The notes under the pieces were generated by a model. It was not told where the DNA came from and ran no database searches. It was given only the letters and a program-made list of their open reading frames with translations. This document shows positions 34,510 through 42,400 of a DNA stretch of 51,189 nt, in pieces. How positions within the stretch are numbered: position 1 is the stretch's first letter; each line of letters starts with the position of its first letter. Location: contig DEFK01000044.1 of assembly GCA_002350765.1 (NCBI GenBank), positions 1 to 51,189 on the forward strand, written 5' to 3'. The position numbers and the translations under genes were made by a program. This DNA comes from Ruminococcaceae bacterium UBA2854. GTDB taxonomy: Bacteria; Bacillota; Clostridia; Oscillospirales; Acutalibacteraceae.

Positions 34510-34920
34510 GGATGGTAGTGTTGCGACCGCCGCCTGTGGCGGATAAAGGGAGCATAAACGCTGTGCAAAATAAGGAGCATCACGAGCCCGCTCTTAGGGC
34601 GAAGTGAGGCGACTATATTTTGTACTGGAACCGTCGCTACCAAGGGAGCAACCAACATTCCCGAAAAAAGTTGTTAGTGAGTAAATACACGTATAATTCG
34701 CGTTTACAAGAATTTAGTGTATACGAACGAGACTTTTTTCGGAAAGGAGGAGCAACAAACGTTCATTACGCGATTAACACTTTAATCGCAAATGAACAGA
34801 GTTTGCGACGACGCGCGACCGCCGCCAGTGGCGGATAAAGGGAGCATAAACGCTGTGCAAAATAAGGAGCATCACGAGCCCGCTCTTAGGGCGAAGTGAG
34901 GCGACTTATTTGCACCGGAC
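34510..34920 (+). ncRNA. Candidate large structured RNA with duplicated 92-nt module
   Basis: Two 92-nt copies, 34523-34614 and 34815-34906, differ at one base. Each starts with a CCGCC/GGCGG hairpin, then AGGGAGCATAAACGC, then a helix enclosing TCAC-GA-GCCC/GGGC-GAA-GTGA. The enclosing helix pairs 34563-34572 with 34616-34625 in copy 1 (one G-U), and 34855-34866 with 34905-34915 in copy 2 (G-C at that position, one bulged A). On the minus strand copy 1 would have an A-C mismatch, so plus is the likely RNA strand. Between copies: CCGAAAAAAGT (34661-34671) with 34732-34742, and a hairpin at 34761-34797 with a perfect 8-bp inner stem. No class was recognised and no strong promoter seen. Confidence 0.55.
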
Positions 34921-35000
34921 ATTTTGAGACCCGCCGTTAAGAAAAGATTTCTGAACAATAAACTTTTCAAAAGGCGGCTATGGCGCTCGGGACTCCCGAG

Positions 35001-36752
35001 TTAGTCGTAGTTCTGCATAGCCTCAAGTCCTGTCTGACCTGTTCTTACCTTCACTACTTCCTCTACATCATATACGAAGATCTTACCGTCGCCGATATGA
35101 CCTGTATAAAGTGTTTTCTTCGCCGCTTCGATAACCTTGCCTACGGGAACGGTACATACGACGATATCCATCTGAACCTTGGGAAGCAGGTTGGTTTCAA
35201 TCTGAACTCCGCGGTAATACTCGGGCTTACCCTTCTGTACACCGCAGCCGAGCACGTGGGTTACTGTCATACCCGTAATACCGATTTTCATAAGAGCGTT
35301 TTTAAGCGGCTCAAGTCTTGATTCACGGCAGATAATCTGAACCTTGCTGATTTTCGGCGTACCGTCGTCGAAGGTCGGCATTTTCTTAACGGGAATAGCT
35401 TCGGCTTCGGGGACATCACCGCTTACCATAATGGGAGGAGCCGCCGCTACGCCCTCCTCAACATACTCGGGTAGCATACTGAATCCCGCGTACGCCGACG
35501 GCATACCGTGTTCGGTAGCGTCGAGACCGAGAGTTTCCTCCTCGCTTGTAACACGCAGTCCGACAATCTTCTTTATAACGAGGAACGTAATAGTGATGGT
35601 TAAAACTGTCCATGCGGCAACCGATACAAAGCCGAGCAGCTGTAAGCCCATCAGCTCGAAACCGCCGCCGTAGAATAAACCGACAAGCTTCTTACCCGAA
35701 GCGTTCGCGATTGAGTATCCCGGAGCTGTGTCAGTAGCGAATAAGCCTACCGCGAGCGTACCCCAGATACCGTTCATCATATGAACAGCTACAGCACCGA
35801 CAGGGTCGTCGATATGGAGCTTATAATCGAGCAGCCATACGCCGAATACTACGAGCAGTCCCGCTACAATACCGATTACAATCGCTCCGAAAGCGTCGGT
35901 TACGTCACAGGGAGCAGTAATAGCTACAAGTCCCGCCAAAGACGCGTTAAGGCACATACTGACATCAGGCTTACCGTATTTAATCCACGTAAAAATCATA
36001 CACGTTACGGTAGCGAGCGCGGGTGCGATTGTCGTTGTAAGGAAGATTGAACCGAGCTGTTCAACCGATGTAGCCGCCGCGCCGTTAAAGCCATACCAGC
36101 CCAGCCACAGGATAAATACGCCTAAGGCTCCGAGCGCGATATTGTGACCCGGGAAAGCGCCTACCTTAACTTTTCCGTTTTCATCTTTCTTAAACTTACC
36201 GATACGAGCGCCGAGGATCTTGGCGCCGATTAACGCCGAGATACCGCCTACCATATGGATAGCGCAAGAGCCCGCGAAATCGTGGAAGCCGAGCTGGCTT
36301 AACCAGCCGCCGCCCCAAATCCAGTGCGCCTCAACAGGATAAATCAGCGCGGAAATAACTCCCGAATAGATACAATAGGATAAAAACTTAGTTCTCTCAG
36401 CCATCGCGCCCGATACGATTGTAGCGGTTGTCGCGCAGAAAACGAGGTTAAATACAAAGCTCGAAAAGTCAAAATCCTTGTACGCCGTGAATAAGTCGAA
36501 TCCGGGCTGACCTATAAAGCCGACTAAATCCTCGCCCATTAAAAGGCTGAAACCGATAAGGATAAATGTAACTGTTCCGATACAAAAATCCATCAGGTTT
36601 TTCATAATGATGTTACCTGTGTTCTTAGCTCTCGTAAAGCCCGCTTCGACCATCGCGAAGCCAGCCTGCATCCAGAACACAAGCGCCGCGCCGATTAGAA
36701 ACCATACGGCAAAAAGCTGTTCCGATACAAATGTTTTGATTACTTCATTCAT
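35001..36752 (-). CDS. amt: Ammonium transporter fused to a PII regulatory domain
   Basis: 583 residues. Residues 1 to about 410 are an Amt/Rh ammonium channel with eleven expected membrane spans (FWMQAGFAMVEAGFTRAKN, GGISALIGAKILGARIGK, VHMMNGIWGTLAVGLFA). After a linker, residues 470-583 form a PII signal protein domain: KVQIICRESRLEPLKNAL, T-loop with GCGVQKGKPEYYRG, and TGHIGDGKIFVYDV for ATP/ADP binding. At the position of Tyr51, uridylylated in enteric PII, the residue is Ile518. Fusion puts the gating regulator permanently on the channel. It lies 124 nt downstream of glnN and has a GGAGTGA ribosome binding site. Confidence 0.95.
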   Translation of the reverse strand: MNEVIKTFVSEQLFAVWFLIGAALVFWMQAGFAMVEAGFTRAKNTGNIIMKNLMDFCIGTVTFILIGFSLLMGEDLVGFIGQPGFDLFTAYKDFDFSSFVFNLVFCATTATIVSGAMAERTKFLSYCIYSGVISALIYPVEAHWIWGGGWLSQLGFHDFAGSCAIHMVGGISALIGAKILGARIGKFKKDENGKVKVGAFPGHNIALGALGVFILWLGWYGFNGAAATSVEQLGSIFLTTTIAPALATVTCMIFTWIKYGKPDVSMCLNASLAGLVAITAPCDVTDAFGAIVIGIVAGLLVVFGVWLLDYKLHIDDPVGAVAVHMMNGIWGTLAVGLFATDTAPGYSIANASGKKLVGLFYGGGFELMGLQLLGFVSVAAWTVLTITITFLVIKKIVGLRVTSEEETLGLDATEHGMPSAYAGFSMLPEYVEEGVAAAPPIMVSGDVPEAEAIPVKKMPTFDDGTPKISKVQIICRESRLEPLKNALMKIGITGMTVTHVLGCGVQKGKPEYYRGVQIETNLLPKVQMDIVVCTVPVGKVIEAAKKTLYTGHIGDGKIFVYDVEEVVKVRTGQTGLEAMQNYD

Positions 36753-36876
36753 TAACTATCACTCCAAAAATCACATTTGCGTGTGTTAAAACACGCTGTT
36801 ATTAAACCCGCCGTTTTAGAAACTTTGTAATAGATGATACTTTTTAAAAGGCGGAATCGACTGCGGGAGCTCCCCG
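36753..36876. other. glnN-amt intergenic hairpins
   Basis: Contains a perfect GCGTGT/ACACGC hairpin (36779-36784 with 36791-36796) just before the amt ribosome binding site, and a CCGCCG ... AAAAGGCGG element (36808-36854) of the type also at 11585 and 34931. No terminator with a T-run on minus is seen, so amt may be read from the glnN promoter. Confidence 0.55.
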
Positions 36877-38976
36877 CTATACTCCGAAAAGGATTTCGCC
36901 GTAGGACGGATACGGCCAGTATTCAGCCGAAGTTTCTTTCTCCATACTGTCGCCGATATTTCTAAGCTCGTTCATAAGCTCAAAAACAGTTTCTCTGTAA
37001 TACTTAGCGAGAGAAAGATTATCCGTATAATCCGACGCGTTCTTAACCGCGAGCTCAAGCTCACCTGTAGCTTTTACGAAGCTTTCGAGCTTAGCGCTCA
37101 GACTTTCAAGCAAGCGAACCTCCGCGTAATTTGAGAGAGTTTTCGAAATACTCTGCTTAACCGCTACGCCTTCCGCAAGCTCCTTAATGAACGCCATTAC
37201 CGCGGGCGCGATATCCTTTTTAGCCATATCGAGCATTGTAAGTGCTTCGATATTAAGAAGCTTAGAATACTGCTCGAGCTCGATTTCGTAACGCGCGCGC
37301 ATTTCGCTCTCGGTAACGATACCGTTTTCAGCGAATAATTCTATATTCTTCTTGTCGATATAGTGTTCCATAGCCTCGGGGAGACTCTTGTAGTTGCAAA
37401 GTCCGCGCTTTTCGGCTTCCTCTACCCACTCGTCGGAGTAGTTATCGCCGTTAAAGATAATTCTCTTGTGCTCGGTGAATACTCTCTTGATAAGCGCCTT
37501 TAAGCCGCTTTCCAAATCATCGGAGTCTTTAAGCTCGTCATAGAATCCGCTCAGCTCCTGAGCAACCATAGTGTTGAGCATATAGTTCGGACACGCTATA
37601 TTAAGCGATGAGCCTAAGGCTCTGAACTCAAATTTATTACCCGTAAACGCAAACGGAGAGGTTCGGTTTCTGTCGGAATTATCCTTCTTGAAATCGGGCA
37701 GAGCGTCTACGCCTGTACCCATTCTCGCCGCTTTATGGCTCTTATAATCCTTACCCTCGATAATGCTTTCTACCAAAGCGCCGAGGTCGTCGCCGAGATA
37801 CATTGAGATAATCGCGGGAGGAGCTTCGTTAGCGCCGAGACGATGGTCGTTACCCGAGGAGGCAACTGTGATTCTAAGTAAATCCTGGTACTCGTCAACC
37901 GCTTTTACAACCGCCGCTAAGAAAAGCTGGAACTGTAAATTATCCTCGGGCTTCTTTCCGGGGTTAAGGAGATTTTCGCCTGTGTTGGTGGAAATTGACC
38001 AGTTATTGTGCTTACCCGAGCCGTTTACGCCCGCAAAAGGCTTTTCGTGAAGCAGACATACAAGTCCGTGCTTTTCGGCGGTTTTCTTCATAACCTCCAT
38101 ACACAGCTCGTTGTGGTCTGTCGCGATATTGGAGGTTGTGAAAATCGGCGCGAGCTCGTGCTGTGAGGGTGCAACCTCGTTATGCTTTGTTTTAGCGTAG
38201 ATTCCGAGCTTCCAGAGCTCCTCGTCCAAATCGTGCATATAAGCGGAAACTCTCGATTTAATTGAACCGAAGTAGTGGTCGTCGAGCTCCTGGCCCTTAG
38301 GAGCCATAGCTCCGAAAAGCGTTCTTCCCGTATAGATAATATCGGGACGCTGGTTATACATTTCTTTATCAATAAGGAAGTACTCCTGTTCGGGACCGAC
38401 GGTAGTTGTAACCCTGTAAACATCGTCCTTACCGAGAAGATTAAGAATCTTAACCGCCTCCGCGCTAAGCTTTTCCATAGAACGCAGCAGCGGGGTTTTC
38501 TTATCGAGCACCTCACCTGTATATGAACAAAAGGCTGTCGGGATATATAGTGTCTGATCTCTGATAAAAGCAGGAGATGTCGGATCCCATGTCGTATATC
38601 CTCTGGCTTCAAAAGTAGCTCTGATACCTCCTGAGGGGAATGATGACGCGTCGGGCTCGCCCTTTATAAGCTCCTTGCCCGAGAATTCCATAATGACTTC
38701 GCCGTCGCCGTTAGGGCTAATAAAGCTGTCGTGCTTTTCAGCCGTAACGCCTGTCATAGGCTGGAACCAGTGTGTATAGTGGGTACAACCGTTCTCTACC
38801 GCCCAATCCTTCATCGCGTTAGCGACAACATTCGCGATACCTAAGTCAAGCTGCTGTCCGCTCTCTATAGTCTTTTTGAGAGCCTTGTAAGTAGCCTTAG
38901 GAAGTCTTTCCTGCATTTTCCTGTCGTTGAATACATTACATCCGAAGTATTCCGATACGTTTTTCATACTTGTCAC
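36877..38976 (-). CDS. glnN: Glutamine synthetase type III
   Basis: Joins ammonium and glutamate to make glutamine with ATP. At 699 residues it is the GSIII form (about 75-80 kDa), found in Bacteroidetes, cyanobacteria and Clostridia, not the 450-residue GlnA. Recognised by the N-terminal VSEYFGCNVFNDRKMQERLPK, THWFQPMTGVTAEKHDSF, GPEQEYFLID (metal ligands), KTKHNEVAPSQHELAPIF, and NGSGKHNNWSIST. It has a consensus promoter (39059-39087) and a 76-nt leader with competing hairpins. It is divergent from gltBD and upstream of amt, giving the GS-GOGAT-Amt set in one locus. Confidence 0.97.
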   Translation of the reverse strand: MTSMKNVSEYFGCNVFNDRKMQERLPKATYKALKKTIESGQQLDLGIANVVANAMKDWAVENGCTHYTHWFQPMTGVTAEKHDSFISPNGDGEVIMEFSGKELIKGEPDASSFPSGGIRATFEARGYTTWDPTSPAFIRDQTLYIPTAFCSYTGEVLDKKTPLLRSMEKLSAEAVKILNLLGKDDVYRVTTTVGPEQEYFLIDKEMYNQRPDIIYTGRTLFGAMAPKGQELDDHYFGSIKSRVSAYMHDLDEELWKLGIYAKTKHNEVAPSQHELAPIFTTSNIATDHNELCMEVMKKTAEKHGLVCLLHEKPFAGVNGSGKHNNWSISTNTGENLLNPGKKPEDNLQFQLFLAAVVKAVDEYQDLLRITVASSGNDHRLGANEAPPAIISMYLGDDLGALVESIIEGKDYKSHKAARMGTGVDALPDFKKDNSDRNRTSPFAFTGNKFEFRALGSSLNIACPNYMLNTMVAQELSGFYDELKDSDDLESGLKALIKRVFTEHKRIIFNGDNYSDEWVEEAEKRGLCNYKSLPEAMEHYIDKKNIELFAENGIVTESEMRARYEIELEQYSKLLNIEALTMLDMAKKDIAPAVMAFIKELAEGVAVKQSISKTLSNYAEVRLLESLSAKLESFVKATGELELAVKNASDYTDNLSLAKYYRETVFELMNELRNIGDSMEKETSAEYWPYPSYGEILFGV

Positions 38977-38989
38977 TCCAATCTTTTAT

Positions 38990-39042
38990 AAAAACAGAGA
39001 AAGGCGCCGTAACTCCTCCATAGAGTTCTCAGCGCCTTTGCT
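38990..39042 (-). promoter_or_regulatory. glnN leader with competing hairpins
   Basis: On minus the RNA can form AGC-AAAGGC-GCU (39031-39042) and, after a 3-nt linker, AACUCU-AUGGA-GGAGUU (39011-39027). Alternatively AAAGGCGC (39032-39039) pairs with GCGCCUUU (39000-39007), a longer hairpin followed six nt later by five U residues. The mutually exclusive folds suggest attenuation. Both small loops have A at position 1 and G at position 4, as in ANTAR-responsive dual hairpins, but the second loop is five nt, not six. Confidence 0.45.
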
Positions 39043-39058
39043 GTGTTCAACGGTTGTA

Positions 39059-39087
39059 AGTATACACTAACTCGTTTCGCTTGTCAA
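39059..39087 (-). promoter_or_regulatory. Promoter of glnN
   Basis: TTGACA (39082-39087) and TATACT (39059-39064) on minus with 17-nt spacing: a near-perfect housekeeping promoter. Confidence 0.9.
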
Positions 39088-39114
39088 TAGGTTTTTGCAA
39101 CTTTTTTTATTTTT

Positions 39115-39132
39115 CTTGCAATATTTTGCAAG
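39115..39132. promoter_or_regulatory. Candidate operator palindrome
   Basis: CTTGCAA-TATT-TTGCAAG is a perfect 18-bp palindrome about midway between the divergent promoters. A further TTGCAA lies at 39095. The three boxes start at 39095, 39116 and 39126, about two and one helical turns apart. The regulator is unknown. Confidence 0.45.
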
Positions 39133-39201
39133 TTCGCTTTCATTTTATATAGGCAAAAGGCAGTTTTTGAATTTTTTATTTAATTAAATTGCAGTTTACC
39201 C

Positions 39202-39230
39202 TTGACAAGACTGCAAAACGGTTATATAAT
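39202..39230 (+). promoter_or_regulatory. Promoter of gltB
   Basis: TTGACA (39202-39207) and TATAAT (39225-39230), 17-nt spacing: a consensus promoter. The start near 39237 leaves a leader of about 250 nt. Confidence 0.92.
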
Positions 39231-39235
39231 GCTAA

Positions 39236-39440
39236 CTGAAAAACGACGGCACGCCGTCGTCGTTCAGTAAAACTCAATTGACATTGAGTTTTACTCAAAA
39301 TCAAAGATTTTGTTCCCGTGAGCCTTGGTAAATCTGTTTCCGCAAAGAAAGCGTTTCTTTGCGGGGTACAGGATTTTGAACATAACAGCTCAAAATCCTG
39401 TGCGTAAACAACTCGAGAATTGTTCAACAGATTGTACAAT
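39236..39440 (+). promoter_or_regulatory. gltB leader made of consecutive hairpins
   Basis: In order: ACGACGG/CCGTCGT (39243-39260, wrapped by CTGAA/TTCAG); a perfect 13-bp stem with loop TGAC (39266-39295); CAAAATC/GATTTTG (39296-39312); a perfect 11-bp stem (39340-39350 with 39354-39364); a 12-bp stem (39368-39379 with 39390-39401); and AACAA/TTGTT (39407-39424). None is followed by a clear T-run, so simple intrinsic termination is not obvious. No known riboswitch was recognised. Confidence 0.6.
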
Positions 39441-39485
39441 GCTAACTGTAATTTTGGTTAATATACTGCCGAAAGGATGATAAGA

Positions 39486-42400
39486 ATGGATAGGCAAGGT
39501 TTGTACTCCCCGAGATTTGAGCACGACAACTGCGGAATCGGAGCTGTCGTAAATATCAAGGGAGAAAAATCTCACAAGACAGTTGAAAACGCGCTGACAA
39601 TAGTTGAAACACTTGAGCACCGCGCGGGTAAAGACGCCGAAGGTAAAACTGGCGACGGCGTCGGAATACTCCTGCAAATTTCTCACAAGTTCTTCAAAAA
39701 AGCGGCGGCTGAGATGAATCTTACTCTTAAAGGAGAACGCGACTACGCTGTAGGAATGTTTTTCTTTCCCCAGTTCGAGCTTTTCCGTAACCAGGCGAAA
39801 AAGATGTTCGAAATCATCGCCGAAAAAGAAGGCTTAAAGGTTCTCGGCTGGAGACAGGTTCCGTATAACGAAGGCGCTATCGGAAACCGCGCGCTTGAAT
39901 GTATGCCAAATATTCAGCAATGTATTATTGAGCGTCCCGACGGAGTTAAGCGCGGACTTGAATTTGACCGCAGGCTTTATGTAGCGCGTAAAATATTCGA
40001 ACAGAGTAACGAGGACACCTACGTTGTATCGCTGTCCTCGAGAACTATAGTATATAAGGGTATGTTCCTAGTCGGCGACCTAAGAAACTTCTTTACCGAT
40101 TTACAGGACGAGGATTACGAAAGCGCGATCGCGTTAGTTCACTCGCGATTCTCAACCAACACCAACCCGAGTTGGGAAAGAGCTCATCCGAACAGGATGA
40201 TAGTCCACAACGGTGAGATCAATACAATAAGAGGTAACGCCGATAAAATGCTCGCGCGCGAGGAAAATATGCGTTCCGAGCATTTAAAGGGCGATCTCGA
40301 CAAGGTGATCCCCGTTGTAAACGCCGAGGGCTCCGACTCCTCGATGCTCGACAACACGCTTGAATTTCTCGTTATGAGCGGAATGGATTTACCGCTCGCT
40401 GTTATGATAACTATTCCCGAGCCTTGGGACAGAAACGGTACGATGAGCCTGAAGAAAAAGGACTTCTACCAGTATTACGCAACTATGATGGAGCCATGGG
40501 ACGGCCCCGCGTCAATATTGTTCTCCGACGGAGATATTATGGGCGCTGTACTCGATAGAAATGGTTTAAGACCGTCGAGATATTATATAACGGACGATAA
40601 CAGTTTAATTCTTTCCTCAGAAGTCGGCGCGTTGCCTGTCGAACCCGAAAGAGTTGTTAAAAAAGACAGGCTACGCCCCGGTAAGATGCTGCTTGTCGAT
40701 ACCGTTAAAGGCGAGCTGATTGACGATGACGAGCTTAAAACACGCTACGCGTCACGACAGCCTTACGGCGAGTGGCTCGACCCGAACCTTATTAAATTAA
40801 AGGATTTAAAAATCCCCAACGCTAAGGTTGAGGAACACCATAGAGCAGAGCGCAGAAAACTGCAAAAAGCCTTCGGCTACACCTACGAGGACGTTATGAC
40901 CTCAATCCTGCCTATGGCGAAAAACGGCTCGGAGCAGATTGCCTCAATGGGAACGGACAGTCCCCTCCCCCCGCTGTCAAGCGAAACTCAACCGCTGTTC
41001 AATTACTTTAAACAGCTTTTCGCGCAGGTAACTAACCCGCCGATTGACGCTATCCGCGAGGAAATCGTTACATCCACAACGGTTTATCTCGGCGAGTCGG
41101 GCAATATCCTCGAGGAAAAACCCGAGAACTGCAAGGTTATAAAAATCCACAACCCGATTTTATCCTCGACCGACATCCTGAAGCTTAAAAATATGCGGGA
41201 AAACGGCTTTAAGGTAGCCACAATCCCGATGCTGTATTATAAAAACACCTCGCTGAAAAAAGCGATAAGACGGCTTTATATCGAAGCCGACAAAGCGTAC
41301 AAGGACGGCGCTAATATTTTAATCCTGTCGGACAGAGGCGTGGACGAGAACCATCTCGCAATACCGTCGCTGCTCGCTGTATCAGCGCTTCATCAGCACC
41401 TCGTAGTATCGAAGCGAAGAACATCTCTCTCAATTGTACTCGAGAGCGCCGAACCGCGTGAAGTTCACCATTTCGCTACGCTTCTAGGCTACGGCGCTAC
41501 GGCGATCAACCCCTATCTCGTACAGGAAACTATCCACGAGCTAATCCACGATGATTTGCTCGACAAGGACTACTACGCCGCGGTCAGCGATTACAACGAC
41601 GCGGTACTTCACGGCATCGTGAAAATCGCCTCAAAAATGGGTATTTCCACAATCCAGTCCTATTTAGGCTCACAGATTTTCGAGGCTATCGGAATAAGCC
41701 GCGAGGTTATAGACGAATACTTTACGGATACCGTATGCCGTGTAGGCGGTATCACCTTAAAGGATATAGAAAAGAATGTAGATAAGCTCCACACCTCAGC
41801 GTTCGATCCGCTCGGTCTTGAAACGAGCGCCGAGCTTATTTCGAGCGGAAGCCATAAATTCAGAAGCGGAAAAGAGGAGCACCTATATAATCCCCGTACA
41901 ATCCATACCCTGCAAACAGCTACGCGCACAGGCAGCTACGAGCTGTTTAAGGAATACACCAATATGATTACCGAGGAGATGGAGCCTGTTAGTCTGCGCG
42001 GACTTCTCGATTTCAATTACCCCGAAAATCCTGTACCGCTCGACGAAGTTGAAAGCGTTGACGAGATTGTTAAGCGGTTTAAAACAGGCGCTATGTCCTA
42101 CGGCTCAATCTCGCAGGAGGCACACGAAACCTTAGCGCTAGCGATGAATATGCTTCACGGTAAATCTAACTCGGGTGAGGGCGGCGAGAGCCCCGAGCGT
42201 CTCGCTACCAAGGGTACAAAGCACAACCGCTGTTCCGCGATTAAGCAGGTTGCTTCGGGACGCTTCGGCGTTACGAGCGAATATCTTAACTCAGCGGACG
42301 AAATCCAGATTAAAATGGCTCAGGGTGCTAAGCCGGGCGAGGGCGGTCATCTTCCAGGCAACAAGGTATATCCGTGGATTGCTAAGACAAGACACTCTAC

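Larger units (their letters stand above)
34382..35000. other. Gene-free 619-nt gap containing a candidate structured RNA
   Basis: No credible protein frame. From left: a minus-strand terminator (34462-34499); a 410-nt plus-strand array of hairpins with a 92-nt module in two copies (see the ncRNA entry); and a CCGCC ... GGCGG element (34931-34977) beside the end of amt. Confidence 0.7.
38977..39485. promoter_or_regulatory. Divergent nitrogen-control region between glnN and gltB
   Basis: Holds the glnN promoter and leader on minus, an A/T-rich centre with three TTGCAA boxes, the gltB promoter on plus, and a long hairpin-rich gltB leader. There is no coding sequence. Confidence 0.8.

Noticed and set aside
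34620..34838. 72-codon plus-strand frame within the structured RNA region
   Set aside because: No ribosome binding site, and its length is explained by hairpin sequence; RNA structure accounts better for the conservation between copies.
38996..39029. Leader peptide upstream of glnN (MEELRRLSLFL on minus)
   Set aside because: No ribosome binding site; its codons coincide with the hairpin arms, and it is not rich in Gln or Glu as an amino-acid attenuator would be.
39236..39440. Glutamine riboswitch (glnA motif) in the gltB leader
   Set aside because: The conserved core of that motif as I remember it is not found; the leader consists of simple stems.
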